Assembly: GCA_016715405.1 (NCBI GenBank) | Contig: JADKAE010000003.1 | Span: forward strand, 62,001-126,000 | Source: Saprospiraceae bacterium | GTDB taxonomy: Bacteria; Bacteroidota; Bacteroidia; Chitinophagales; Saprospiraceae | Reading direction: 5' to 3' | Length of the DNA: 64,000 nt | Shown here: piece after piece, positions 1-9,816 of the stretch | Position numbering within the stretch: the stretch's first letter is position 1 | Layout of the letters: each line of letters begins with the position of its first letter | The notes under the pieces: generated by a model | Databases searched by the model: none | Told to the model about the DNA's origin: nothing | The model's input: the letters and a program-made list of their open reading frames with translations, nothing else | Translations under genes and position numbers: made by a program

Positions 1-718
1 TCACGCGGAAAGGGGTTTGTATTTTATTTTGAAAAATAGAAAACAACTTATCAGCAATGCGCTGTACCGCTTCGCGGTTGGGCTGGTAGTCCTGTGGTCC
101 GAAAAACAGCAACAAGCGCTCCCCTGCCGGCCACGAGTGGCGTTGCAGCAGGATTTGCCGGGCCGCATCGCGGTCGACGGGCGCCGCCGATTCGGCTACG
201 CCGTAGGGAACCACGGTACAACGAGAAATATCAAGTCCAAATTCTTGTACCGCCTCCGGTAGCTCATCGGGCGAAATAAAAAGCAGTTGGTCGGCACGGC
301 GGTATACCCATCCTTCCAGCGCTTTCACCAGCGGCCACCAGGGTTTGCCCATTGAGCGAAATCGGCGATATTCCAGGTTTTGCACGTACACCATGGTGCG
401 GGCCCCGGCCAGCCGGGCCACGGGGAATAACAACAAAGCGATAAAAGGCTGAAAGCAGATACACACCCCCACGGACTCCTGCCTGAAAAGCTTCCAGCAG
501 CGCCAGGCCGTTACCGGACTCACATACCGCCACACGCGGCGGGTCAGGATGCGGTGCAAGGTGAATGGCGGAGTTTCGGCGGAGTTATCGGTGGTAGAGA
601 TACACATCAACGGCGTCTGTGCGGCGAGGGCCGCTGCAAAACCCCAGGCCGCTTTGTGACCGCCGTTGCGGGGCGGGTGGAAGCGGTAAGGGATTACAAA
701 TGCCGTGGGATGGTTCAT
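1..718 (-). CDS. Glycosyltransferase, GT4-like (C-terminus beyond window)
   Basis: An open frame runs from an ATG at 718 down to the left edge with no stop, giving 239 residues of the N-terminal part. It begins MNHPTAFVIPYRFHPPRNGG, the typical start of a GT-B fold acceptor domain with a glycine-rich loop after strand 1. Residues around 135-150 (RTMVYVQNLEYRRF) and 175-195 (RRADQLLFISPDELPE) fit the N-terminal domain, and LLFFGPQDYQPNREAVQRI near the edge matches the start of the C-terminal domain of GT4 enzymes (FxGxxxYxPNxEA). Such enzymes transfer sugars from nucleotide donors during glycan or LPS assembly on the inner face of the membrane. It is upstream-independent of the YfhO gene, which lies 105 bp away on the same strand. 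Specific donor and acceptor cannot be told. Confidence 0.75.
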   Translation of the reverse strand, partial: MNHPTAFVIPYRFHPPRNGGHKAAWGFAAALAAQTPLMCISTTDNSAETPPFTLHRILTRRVWRYVSPVTAWRCWKLFRQESVGVCICFQPFIALLLFPVARLAGARTMVYVQNLEYRRFRSMGKPWWPLVKALEGWVYRRADQLLFISPDELPEAVQEFGLDISRCTVVPYGVAESAAPVDRDAARQILLQRHSWPAGERLLLFFGPQDYQPNREAVQRIADKLFSIFQNKIQTPFRV

Positions 719-823
719 TTTGCCGGTTGTTAATCGCCGAGTTTGGGAGTTAGCGCAGAGTACGCGGAGGGGAGATTATCTCATCGCACCTCGCCCAAAC
801 CCTTTAAACTCATTTCTCTGCCA

Positions 824-3331
824 TCACCGTTTTTTTCTGGGTTTTGGCTTAGCCGCTGCGGGTGTTTCTCGCTTAGCCGGCGCCGGCTTGGCGATCTCTT
901 CTGCGGCGAGTTTGCGGGAATACTGCCAGCCCTGCCAGCCGCCCCAGCCGAAGAGGGCCAGTAGCAGCAGCAAAGAAGAAGCAAACGACACTGCTTTGCC
1001 CGTTTTAAACGCCTGCGGGTCGAATTTAAACTCGATAGTATGCGCCCCCGCCGGGATGCGCATAGCGCGCAGCAGGTAATTGGCGCGGATGTGTTCTACC
1101 GGTTTGCCGTCGATATAGGCTTGCCAGCCCTTGTTGGGACCGTACCAGACTTCCGAGAAAACAGCGAGTTGCTCGCTGCTGCTCTCCGATTTGTAGGTCA
1201 GCGCATTGGGCTTGTAATCGCTGAGGCGGATGCTGCCTATTTTATTCAGCGTGAGGCCGTTGATGTAATCGCTGAATTCCTTGTGGATGATAGCCGTGTC
1301 TCCCGGATTGAAGGTATTGAGCGAATCGAGTTCTTCTTCGGGGGTATTCACCAGGCGCGTTTCGCTGACGAACCAGGCGTTGCCAAGCGCGCCCGGCGAG
1401 CGCTGTACCCGCGCATCTTCGCCTTCGCCGCCGGGGGCGATCACATAGCGCGTATTGAGCATGTCGAATACCTTCTGGTTGCCCTGTACCAGCGCGCTGT
1501 CGATGATATCCTGGTAGCGCTGCAACTTGGCGGCGTGGTAGCCGCCGAGCGATTTGTGGAAATACGAGGTTTTGGTAGACTGGAAGGGGTTGTTTTCCGA
1601 CATATCGAAGACGCGGAAGCTCAGGTCTTTATCCTGGAGGATCTGCTCGTCGGCGGGACGGGGTCTGAAATTGGCTTCGTAATTGTTTTTAGTAGTAAAA
1701 TTATCGCCGTTGAGATAACGGCGGCCCACCGTCCACAAGTCAAAAATAATGAGGATGCTTAGTCCTGCGAGTACCAGTGCCTGTGCCATCTTGTTGTGCA
1801 AAAAAGCCCAGATGAGTCCGGCGCTGAGGGCCACCAGGGCAAAAGCGCGAAGGGCATCGCTGCGCATCAGCGTCTGGCGGTCGGCGCGCATGGCTTCGGC
1901 CGTGAAGGTCTCGGCGTAGCGGTCGTCGGAAAGGCCCACGAAATCAAAAAACGATGGGCCCATGATCACAAAAAACAACGCGACAGCGCCGGCAATGCCG
2001 CCGGAAATGTACAAAGCCTGCAGGGCCTTCTTTTTATCGATTTGTCCCGCAAGTAGCTTGCCCAGCGCGATAAAGCCGAGCATAGGCACGAGGAACGAGG
2101 TTACACTGAGTATAGAATTAGGCGTTCGGAATTTGCTGTACAGCGGCACGTAATTAAACACCAGCGTATTAAAAGCCTCTGCATTTTTACCCATAGAAAG
2201 TATGGCGGTAAGCAAAGTGCCCAGCACCAGCCACCACTTCACCGGCCCTTCCAGCGCTATAGCGCCGAATAAAAACAGGAACACGATGACAGCTCCAAAA
2301 TAGATGGGGCCGCTGGTAAACGGGAGATCGCCCCAATAGAGCGGTGCGCCGAACCCGTCGGGTACGCGGTAGCCCTTCTCGCGAAGCGCCTTGTAGATCG
2401 CCGAATTGGTGCCCAGCGGTTCGTTGGAGCCGCCGCCGGCCACGCCGGGGATAAACGAAGCAAACACATCGATCGTGCCGTTGCTCCACTGCATGGCGTA
2501 ATCCCAGTCGAGGCCCTTGCTATTGCCTGCGGCCTTATCGCTGGCGGTCACCGCATGGTTTTGCAGCACGGGTTCGCCGCGCATCGTATCTTTCGAGTAT
2601 TCGTAAGTAATCCAGAGGTTAGACGCTGCCGAACCCAGCGCCAATAGTCCGCCGATGGCCAACACGCCGACGGCTTTCAGGAAGTGCAGTCCTTCGCCCT
2701 GTCGCAGGTCGTGGATCAATTGGGCTACCCCAAAAAAGGCCAGCGTGAGGAACAGGTAATACGTCATCTGCACGTGGTTGGCCCAGAGGTTGAGGCCCAG
2801 TCCGATAGCGAACAGGAGTCCGCCCCACAGGTATTGCTTGCGGAACGCCAGCAGCATACCCGACACCAGCAGCGGGAAATACGAGATCACCTTCAGCTTG
2901 GTTTCGTGTCCCGCTTCGAAAAGGATAAAATTGTTGGTAGAAAAGCCGAAGGCTACTGCTCCTATGACGCCGATCCAGGGATGCACGCCCAACAACACCA
3001 TCAGGATATAAAAGCCTACCATGCCGATCACAAAACGGCCGATAGGCGGGGCGATATCGAGTCGGGCCACGCGGTCGAGCAGCTTGAGGTTGTTGCCGGC
3101 GCTCACCGTATTGATCTGATACGTGGGCATCCCGCCGAACATCGCGTTAGTCCACAGGGTCTTTCGCCCGTCTTTTTCATATTCTCTGGCTTCCTGCGAC
3201 ATCCCCATATACTGGATAATATCGCCCTGTTGCACGACTTTGCCCTCCAACTGGGGCCAGAAGTACACGCAGCTCAACACGAGAAAAACGCCAAATGCGA
3301 GGAGGTGAGGAAGTAACTTTTTGATCAGCAT
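824..3331 (-). CDS. YfhO-family polytopic membrane protein
   Basis: 835 residues with an N-terminal membrane anchor (MLIKKLLPHLLAFGVFLVLS), about a dozen further hydrophobic helices and a large extracytoplasmic C-terminal domain ending in a lysine/proline/alanine-rich tail. The early loop with VVQQGDIIQYMGMSQEAREY and the stretch TNAMFGGMPTYQI are characteristic of Bacteroidota YfhO-family proteins (DUF6541/YfhO superfamily), which are GT-C-fold-like membrane proteins of uncertain substrate, in firmicutes linked to glycosylation of lipoteichoic acid. A last membrane helix lies near residue 790 (FASSLLLLLALFGWGGWQGW). The frame is intact. It lies between a glycosyltransferase and an uncharacterised gene on the same strand. 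Enzymatic role here is inference only. Confidence 0.8.
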   Translation of the reverse strand: MLIKKLLPHLLAFGVFLVLSCVYFWPQLEGKVVQQGDIIQYMGMSQEAREYEKDGRKTLWTNAMFGGMPTYQINTVSAGNNLKLLDRVARLDIAPPIGRFVIGMVGFYILMVLLGVHPWIGVIGAVAFGFSTNNFILFEAGHETKLKVISYFPLLVSGMLLAFRKQYLWGGLLFAIGLGLNLWANHVQMTYYLFLTLAFFGVAQLIHDLRQGEGLHFLKAVGVLAIGGLLALGSAASNLWITYEYSKDTMRGEPVLQNHAVTASDKAAGNSKGLDWDYAMQWSNGTIDVFASFIPGVAGGGSNEPLGTNSAIYKALREKGYRVPDGFGAPLYWGDLPFTSGPIYFGAVIVFLFLFGAIALEGPVKWWLVLGTLLTAILSMGKNAEAFNTLVFNYVPLYSKFRTPNSILSVTSFLVPMLGFIALGKLLAGQIDKKKALQALYISGGIAGAVALFFVIMGPSFFDFVGLSDDRYAETFTAEAMRADRQTLMRSDALRAFALVALSAGLIWAFLHNKMAQALVLAGLSILIIFDLWTVGRRYLNGDNFTTKNNYEANFRPRPADEQILQDKDLSFRVFDMSENNPFQSTKTSYFHKSLGGYHAAKLQRYQDIIDSALVQGNQKVFDMLNTRYVIAPGGEGEDARVQRSPGALGNAWFVSETRLVNTPEEELDSLNTFNPGDTAIIHKEFSDYINGLTLNKIGSIRLSDYKPNALTYKSESSSEQLAVFSEVWYGPNKGWQAYIDGKPVEHIRANYLLRAMRIPAGAHTIEFKFDPQAFKTGKAVSFASSLLLLLALFGWGGWQGWQYSRKLAAEEIAKPAPAKRETPAAAKPKPRKKR

Positions 3332-3377
3332 ATCCTTGTTTTGTAGTGAAGTCAGGGTTTTCGGCCCAAAAGTAGGG

Positions 3378-3453
3378 AATAATTACGAATGAGGAATTAC
3401 GAATTACGAATAGCCTCGACCATTCGTAATTCGTAATTCCTCATTCGTCATTC
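3378..3453. repeat. Heptamer inverted repeat, GAATTAC/GTAATTC family
   Basis: The left half holds heptamers of the GAATTAC/GAATGAG type. The right half holds their reverse complement (ATTCGTA, ATTCCTC, ATTCGTC). They are separated by about 11 bp (AGCCTCGACC). The right arm ends exactly against the stop codon of the next gene (3454-3456, minus strand). As RNA it would fold into a long imperfect hairpin in the 122-bp gap between two co-directional minus-strand genes. Confidence 0.85.
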
Positions 3454-4896
3454 CTAAAGCTCTCCAACCTTCTCCACCAGCCAGGCCTTGTTGAAAATCG
3501 CATCGGCGGCGGCGATATCTTGCTGGAGTTTGGACAAGTTGCGCTGGGTGTCGCCGGCGGGGCGGAAAGGGCGGCTGGCCTTGATAAACGCCGCGCGACG
3601 GGTGAAGCGGAAGAGATTGTAATATCCTTGCTTTCGGAAATCGGCCATCAGCTTGCGGCGCTGGAGATAGTGGCGAAAAGAGACGGCCAGGGCGTGCAGC
3701 GCTTCAAACTCTTCGAGGTCGAAATAAGTGCGCAGCAGCAGGGCTTTGGCGCCGAGGTTGTAGCGCAAATCGCTGTATTCCACGTGTACCAGCAATTCGA
3801 GGACTTTATCGTATTGCCCCATGGCGTAGTGGTACGAGGCCAGGTTGAAGCGGTAAGCATTGGCGCGGGCTTCGGGTGACAGGCGCCCGGCGTATTGCTC
3901 GATGAAAATCTTTACCCAGTCTACCTCGCGCAAGCGCAGGGCAGTGGTGACAATATTTTTGTAGTGCCACTCCGACAAATAGCCGTCTTCGATCAAGAGA
4001 TCCTGCTCGAGTTGAGCGCGGTAGAGGCGGAAAATCTCCTGCAAAAATCGCTCGTCGCCCTGGTTGATCTGGCGGATGCAGTAGTTTTGAAAAAAATTAA
4101 AAATAGTTTTGAGCTCTTCGCCGGGCAATTGCGAAAGCGAGCGCTCGAAAGTGAGGAGCGCTTCGTCGTAGTGGGCATGGGAGGGTTGCAAAAGCATGAG
4201 ATACAGCCGGTAGTAAATCATCACCAGCGGGGCCGTTGCGTACGACTCCGGGTGGGCGCCCACTTCCTGCAGCGCGGCTTCGAGCAGGCGCGCCGCGTAA
4301 TCCGACTTCTGAATATGGCGGCGCACGGCCATCTCGCAGGCGTCGCGCAGCTTTTCGGCCAGGTAGTAGCGGTCGAGCAAAACCTGCTTTTGGTAAAGGT
4401 GATGCGCCATATGCGGCGTTGAAGTCTGCGCATAATACGCGTCGCCTTCGGTGGCCAGTTCCGCCTCGTACCACAAATCGGCGCCGCCCTGGGAGGGGCC
4501 GCGCTGCAAATCTTCCAGCGCATTAGCCATCACTTTTTCGTAGCGGTCGTACCACTTGCGCTGGCGCAATCGACGCAATAACAACAAGCGCTGGAGCCGG
4601 GTTTCTTCTGCAAATTGCTCCTGCATTAAAAACTCGTCCAACAGACGTTGGGTATAGGTGAAAATAAGCGCTAACTTAGCCTGATCATGCGCCTCTCCGG
4701 GAAAAAGCTGCTGATATACCAACTCGCGCCGGCATTTGCGTTCGTCAAATTGCGGGTACACGGCGTGTAAAAACCCCACCAGCTTCTGCACAGCGTCGTG
4801 TTTATTGAAAAACGGAGATTGAGCAAACTCCCGAAACCGGGTCATTTCCTTTTTTGACAACTCCTGGCACAATTTTATTAGTTTGCTTTCTATCAT
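3454..4896 (-). CDS. Uncharacterised 480-residue helical-repeat protein
   Basis: I do not recognise a named family. The protein starts MIESKLIKLCQELSKKEMTRFREF and continues with FNKHDAVQKLVGFLHAVYPQF. It is rich in Leu, Arg, Glu, Tyr and Ala with amphipathic helices throughout and no signal peptide, suggesting a soluble alpha-solenoid (TPR-like) protein in the cytoplasm. Helical pairs with Tyr/Leu spacing are plain in the region of residues 290-420 (e.g. YRFNLASYHYAMGQYDKVLELL, truncated here in sense to a TPR-like pair). Proteins with this start are familiar as lineage-restricted hypotheticals of Saprospiraceae. The stop codon abuts the heptamer repeat. An AT-rich, non-coding segment of about 140 bp separates it from the divergent T9SS protein gene. 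Confidence 0.6.
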   Translation of the reverse strand: MIESKLIKLCQELSKKEMTRFREFAQSPFFNKHDAVQKLVGFLHAVYPQFDERKCRRELVYQQLFPGEAHDQAKLALIFTYTQRLLDEFLMQEQFAEETRLQRLLLLRRLRQRKWYDRYEKVMANALEDLQRGPSQGGADLWYEAELATEGDAYYAQTSTPHMAHHLYQKQVLLDRYYLAEKLRDACEMAVRRHIQKSDYAARLLEAALQEVGAHPESYATAPLVMIYYRLYLMLLQPSHAHYDEALLTFERSLSQLPGEELKTIFNFFQNYCIRQINQGDERFLQEIFRLYRAQLEQDLLIEDGYLSEWHYKNIVTTALRLREVDWVKIFIEQYAGRLSPEARANAYRFNLASYHYAMGQYDKVLELLVHVEYSDLRYNLGAKALLLRTYFDLEEFEALHALAVSFRHYLQRRKLMADFRKQGYYNLFRFTRRAAFIKASRPFRPAGDTQRNLSKLQQDIAAADAIFNKAWLVEKVGEL

Positions 4897-5037
4897 AAAA
4901 AATCAATTTTAATTGATATTTTTTAACCCTAAAAAACTGATTTTAAATTTTTTATAAAAAACAATGTGCTAATTTTTTTACAAAAATTGACCATAAAAAT
5001 ACTTTTTTATCCGATTCTATGCTATCATTTTTGTAGC

Positions 5038-8000
5038 ATGGAACATATTAAAACCTCATTCATTATGAACATGTCTTTATCCAAACTTATACCGGTTATA
5101 GCCCTGTGGGTCTGTATGCTCTCACTGCCGACGGCTGCAAATGCGCAGGATTGCAACATTTTTGACGCTGTGGCTACCGCCCAGCCTTGTCTGCAAAACG
5201 GCACTTTTTACGTACAAATCGACTTTAGCGTGACCAATCCCGGACAGGAAGGTTACAAAATACAAGGCGGGGGTGTGTTTTACGGCTTTTATAGCTACAA
5301 CGACAACCCTCCCCTGCTGGGGCCGTTCCCCGGCAACGGAAATACCGTCTACGAGTTTGTGATCATAGACCTGCTGCATCCCGACTGCCAGGACGTAGCC
5401 TTTGCGGGACCCGTAAACTGCGGCAATAACTGCGATCTTTTTCGGTGCAGGCCGAAATCAGCGATTGCTACGGCGACAACCTGCACGACCTCACGATCAA
5501 TTTCGGTTACGAAAACGTGACGGGAGTGGGGTTTGACCTGTTCCTGCAAAACGAGTTTTACGGCTTTTACAGTTACAACGACTTGCCGCTGCACCTGGAG
5601 GGACTTTCGGTGAGCAATCCCGATAATGTACTACATATCAAAGTCTGCGAAAACGACAACAGCTCCTGTTGCGCCACGACAGCCATCGATATTCCCGGCG
5701 GTTGCGACGATATCCCTGACGACGCCACCTGCGTGGCCTTCGAATCGCTGCAAGGCAGCAGCTTCGGCGGACCGGCGGGCACTCCTCCCGGCACAACCAT
5801 TCTCAATGACCAGGGGGTGAGCGTGAATGTCATTCCCTTCCAGACCCTGGACTGGACCCTGCTCTTCGGCAGCTTGAATGTCGTAGAAGCCAACCCCGAT
5901 TTTCCGGCTTCCGATGGCTCTATGTTTTGCTACCAGGGCATCAACACGGCCTTCAACCTGACTCAGTTCGACGGCGACATCCACCACATCACCGTCGATT
6001 ATTTCGGCAACCTGGGCCCCTTTAATTTCTCGGCCAACGGCGCCTGGCCGCTGGTACTCTACACCCTCTCCGAAGGCACGTACAACATCGGTCCGGGCGT
6101 AGAAATGACCATCGACCCCATCTCGCCTTCGCAGGGCACCATCACCTTTAGCGGCAACCTGCTCAGCCTGCTCATGGGCGGCACGGGCTTGTGCCTCGAC
6201 AACTTCTGCATTCATCCGCAACCGGTAGATTGCCATATATATGACCTGGTCGCTGAAGCAACGCCTTGCAACGACCAGGGTCAATTTTATGTACACCTCA
6301 ACTTTCAGCACCAGGGTACGTCGGGTGCTTTCCGGGTGCGCATCAACAACGAATTATTCGGCCCGTTTAGCTACAACGACCTGCCGCTCGAACTGGGCCC
6401 CTTCAACGGCCCCACCAACCAGGGCTGGTTGATCAAAGTCATTGACGCCGTGCACGAAGACTGCCACGATGTGGCTGAAATCGGCCCGGTCAACTGCGGC
6501 AACAACTGCGACCTCGCGGGTGCGGTAAATGCCGCCACCATCGATTGCGACGGCAACTTCTACTTCATACCCAATTTCAGTTTCGACTATACGGGCGTAT
6601 CTGACAGCTTTAGGCTAAACACCCTCGGCGGGTTCAACGCCACTTATGCCTACGCCGATCTGCCCATAACCCTGAGCAACCTGCCGGTGACCATCAGCGG
6701 CCACGACCGCTTGTTGATCTGCGACCTGGGCCACCCCGATTGCTGCATCGAAATGCCATTCGACCTGCCCTGTGCGTTGGAGCCTTGCCTGATCACCGAT
6801 CTGAGCGCCACGCCGCTGCCCTGCAACGACGACGGGTATTATTTCGTACAGCTCAATTTCGACTACCAGAATACGGGCGACTTTTTCCGCCTGCGCGTAG
6901 ACGGTCAGTTTTACGGCGAATACAGCTACGCCGACCTGCCGATCACGGTAGGCCCCTTTGCCGGCGACGGCGTACACGGGCATTCATTCCGGGTTGTAAA
7001 TCCAAATCCGGAATGTTCTGACATCGTCGAGATAGGCCCCATCGAATGCGGCGACGGCAACTGCAATATCACCAACATTATCGCCGAGCCGCATAGCTGC
7101 GACGGCGGGCAATTCCTTGTAGATATAGCTTTTGATGCCTTCCATCCCGGCGAAATGGGCTACCTGGTCTTCGCCGATGGCGTCATCTCAGGACCTTACG
7201 ACTACTCCCTGCCATTCATCACGGTAGGGCCCTTTGCAGGCAACGGCTCCAGCGTGTACGACATCCTGATCATCGACATGCAAAACCCGACTTGCTACGG
7301 CTACGTCGAAGTAGGCCCCATCAACTGCGAAAACCAGGGGATTGTCATATCTACGATTTGGTATACGACATCATACCCTGCAATGCGGAAGGCAACTTCT
7401 CGGTCTTCCTCAACTTCCAATACGACAACGTGGGCGATAACGGCTTCATGGTTGTGGGCAACGGCCACAACTACGGCACCTTCAGCTACGACGACCTGCC
7501 CATCACCATCGGTCCGCTGCCGGGCAACGGCAACGTCAACTACGAATTCGGGGTAAAAGACGTAAACCACCCCGATTGCCACGACGCAGTGGATGTCGGG
7601 CCCATCAATTGCAATAACCAGGCAGATTGCCATATCTACGATTTGGTATACGACATCATTCCCTGCAACGCGGAAGGCAACTTCTCGGTGTTCCTCAACT
7701 TCCAATACGAAAACGTAGGCGATAACGGCTTTATGGTAGTCGGCAATGGCCAAAATTACGGCACCTTTAGCTACGCCGACCTGCCGGTGACTATTGGTCC
7801 GCTGCCCGGCAATGGCGAGGTCAACTACGAATTCGGGGTAAGAGACGTAGACCATCCCGATTGCCAAGATGGCGTGGGCGTCGGCCCTGTCGACTGCACC
7901 CCCGGCCTTGTTTGGCCCGGTGACGCCGACAACGACAACATCGCCCGCCACTTCGACCTGTTGCGCATCGGCCTGGCCAACGGCGCACAGGGTCCGCCGC

Positions 8001-8905
8001 GCAATACGCAGGGCATCAACTGGCTGGGCGTGCCGGCTGCCAACTGGAATGATTTCTTTGAAGACGACGTCAACTTAAAATACGCCGACTGCAACGGCAA
8101 CGGCCTGATCAACAAATCAGACAAAGAGGCTATTGCCGAAAATTACGGCGAAACGCACGGCCCCGTGCCGCCGTTCGAACCCACACCTGCTACGCCTGCC
8201 GATCCGCCTATTTTCCTGAATATTCCCAATGTCCCGTTCCCCAACGGCGCCGTATTGGAGGCGCCCATCGTGATCGGCTCAGCGGATATACCCGTTGAAG
8301 CGCTATACGGCGTGGCCTTCACCATCGAATACAACCCGCAGGTGATCGACCCCACCACCATCACCATCAACTACCCCAATAACAGTTGGATGGGCATTTA
8401 CAACGAAAACCTCATCTCCATCCATAAACACTATCCGGGAGAAGGTTTGGTAGAAATAGCGCTCACCCGCCTCAACCACAGTAATGTAGGCGGTTACGGC
8501 CCTGTGGCCATGTTCCGCGGCGTCATCGACGACATCGCCGGTATGACCGAGGTAGAACTGCAAATCACAAAAATTCGCGCCTTGCGGGCCAACGAGTCGG
8601 CAGTAGCCCTCTACGCCCCCATCACGCCGCTAAGTATCCTGGCCGGCACGGAAGATCCCGGTATGATCGACCTGATGCGCAGCCTGAAAGTATATCCCAA
8701 CCCCACTACTGATGCGGTTGTGATTTACAACAAATACATGCTGCCCATAGAAGAAATTACCGTGCTTGACGCCAAAGGCCAGGATACCGGCTTGTCGGTA
8801 AGCAACAATAACCGCATTTCGCTGGCGGCTATGCAGGCCGGGGTTTATATCTTGCAAATACAGATTGGCGAGCATGTGTTGCACCAGCGGGTGGTGAAGA
8901 TGTAA
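5038..8905 (+). CDS. T9SS-exported repeat protein with dockerin-like and cohesin-like domains (two frameshifts in this sequence)
   Basis: One gene read in three frames: 5038-5440, 5440-7338 and 7339-8905. At 5435-5440 a T5 run needs one more T, and at 7335-7338 a G4 run needs one more G; protein similarity continues across both. Possible starts are ATG 5038, 5065 or 5071, all before the signal peptide (LIPVIALWVCMLSLPTAANAQ). Mature protein: about eight modules of 90-95 residues, each with the pattern DCxIxDLxxxxxPC...GxFYVxLNF...GPFxGNG...HPDCxDxxxxGPxNC; modules 7 and 8 are nearly identical. A separate beta-rich domain (about 230 residues) lies between modules 2 and 3. After module 8 come a dockerin-like segment (PGDADNDN...DCNGNGLINKSD), a cohesin-like domain (LYGVAFTIEYNPQVID) and a type A T9SS sorting domain (LKVYPNPTTDAVVI...GVYILQIQIG). 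It is probably attached to the cell surface or released. Function unknown; adhesion or scaffold is inference. Confidence 0.8.
7339..7901 (+). repeat. Recent tandem duplication of one repeat module
   Basis: The modules beginning at about 7339 and 7624 (GATTGYCATATCTACGATTT in each) are 285 bp apart and differ by few bases, far less than any other pair of modules in this gene. This is an internal, in-frame duplication in the T9SS repeat protein. Confidence 0.85.
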
Positions 8906-8946
8906 GTTAGCAGTTAGGGCTTAGGGCCTAGCTATTAGCAATAAGC
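8906..8946. repeat. Degenerate heptamer array (xxTTAGC)
   Basis: It begins immediately after the TAA of the T9SS protein. It reads as phased heptamers GTTAGCA, GTTAGGG, CTTAGGG, CCTAGCT, ATTAGCA, ATAAGC. Six degenerate units, same 7-bp period as other gaps in the window. Confidence 0.65.
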
Positions 8947-8994
8947 GGTCCGTTTTTAACGCGGATAGCAGTACATTCATACGATTCCCCCCGA

Positions 8995-9027
8995 AGGCGT
9001 CTCAGGAGACTGAGGCGCCTTTTTTTA
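8995..9027 (+). terminator. Rho-independent terminator after the T9SS repeat protein
   Basis: Stem AGGCG-T-CTCAG / CTGAG-G-CGCCT with a GAGA loop, followed by seven T. Confidence 0.85.
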
Positions 9028-9076
9028 TTGGGGATTTTGGATTGGGGCACGTATTGCATTGTTGACTAGCAACACG

Positions 9077-9084
9077 TATCTTTG
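9077..9084 (+). promoter_or_regulatory. Bacteroidota -7 box TATCTTTG for the toxin-antitoxin pair
   Basis: TATCTTTG matches TAnnTTTG and lies 12 bp before the ATG at 9097, so the leader is very short. It sits just after the terminator, so the pair is its own transcription unit. Confidence 0.7.
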
Positions 9085-9096
9085 TAAAAAAAAGTC

Positions 9097-9351
9097 ATGA
9101 TTACGAAATTAACTTTGACCCTGGAGAAGGAGGTCATTGAAACCGCAAAAGAATACGCAAAAGAAAAAGGACAGAGCCTTTCCGACCTGGTAGAAAATTA
9201 TTTTAAGTTAATTACCAAAGGACGAAGAGAGATTCAGCCGGAACAATTGTCGCCAAGAATCCAAAGGTTAAGAGGTATAATAACACTTGATAATGATTTT
9301 GACTATAAAAAAGTACTAACCGAAGAACTATCAAAAAAATATGGCATCTAA
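9097..9351 (+). CDS. DUF6364-type antitoxin
   Basis: 84 residues, beginning MITKLTLTLEKEVIETAKEYAKEKG, a ribbon-helix-helix-like start in which the first strand carries alternating hydrophobic and Thr/Lys residues, followed by two helices and an acidic, charged tail (DNDFDYKKVLTEELSKKYGI) that would wrap the toxin. DUF6364 proteins are the usual partner of PIN toxins in Bacteroidota. The stop overlaps the toxin start by 11 bp (toxin ATG 9341, antitoxin TAA 9349-9351), so the two are translationally coupled. The antitoxin is expected to repress the TATCTTTG promoter just upstream. The gene is clearly richer in A and T than its neighbours, which suggests horizontal gain. Confidence 0.85.
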   Translation: MITKLTLTLEKEVIETAKEYAKEKGQSLSDLVENYFKLITKGRREIQPEQLSPRIQRLRGIITLDNDFDYKKVLTEELSKKYGI

Positions 9352-9769
9352 AATTTTTATAGATTCCGATGTGGTAATTGACTTTTTTACCGACAGGGAA
9401 CCGTTTGCTAATCCAGCCAGCGAAATATTTGAGTTAAATGAACGAGGCGAATTGGAGCTCTATATTTCGGCTGTAAGTATCAACAACATATACTACATTT
9501 TAAGAAAATATCTGGATCATAAAAAAGCTATTCAAATAATAGAGGAGCTTACAGAAATGACCCAAATCATAGGAACGACAAGAACCGAAATAATCCAGGC
9601 GCTAAAAAATGACTTTAAAGATTTTGAAGATTCGATACAATATTCAACTGCATTGACGATTGATGGTGTGGAGGCTATCATCACCCGAAATACAAAAGAC
9701 TATGAAAAATCTGAAATTGCCGTTTTTACCCCAGAGAACTATTTAAAATCAAAAGGAACCGGGAGCTAA
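9341..9769 (+). CDS. PIN-domain ribonuclease toxin (VapC-like)
   Basis: 142 residues. The PIN fold acidic residues are visible: first Asp in FIDSDVVIDFF (residues 6-16), Glu in the SEIFELNERGELELYISAVS segment (conserved Ser-Ala-Val-Ser strand), and the late Asp residues in FKDFEDSIQYSTA and ITRNTKDYEKSEI. PIN toxins cleave RNA, commonly tRNA or rRNA, when not bound by antitoxin. It is coupled to the DUF6364 gene by an 11-bp overlap and shares its AT-rich composition. It ends 47 bp before the transporter start on the same strand. Confidence 0.88.
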   Translation: MASKIFIDSDVVIDFFTDREPFANPASEIFELNERGELELYISAVSINNIYYILRKYLDHKKAIQIIEELTEMTQIIGTTRTEIIQALKNDFKDFEDSIQYSTALTIDGVEAIITRNTKDYEKSEIAVFTPENYLKSKGTGS

Positions 9770-9816
9770 TCGTATTGGAAGAAACACCGTTAATTGAACA
9801 CAACCCATCTGTAACC

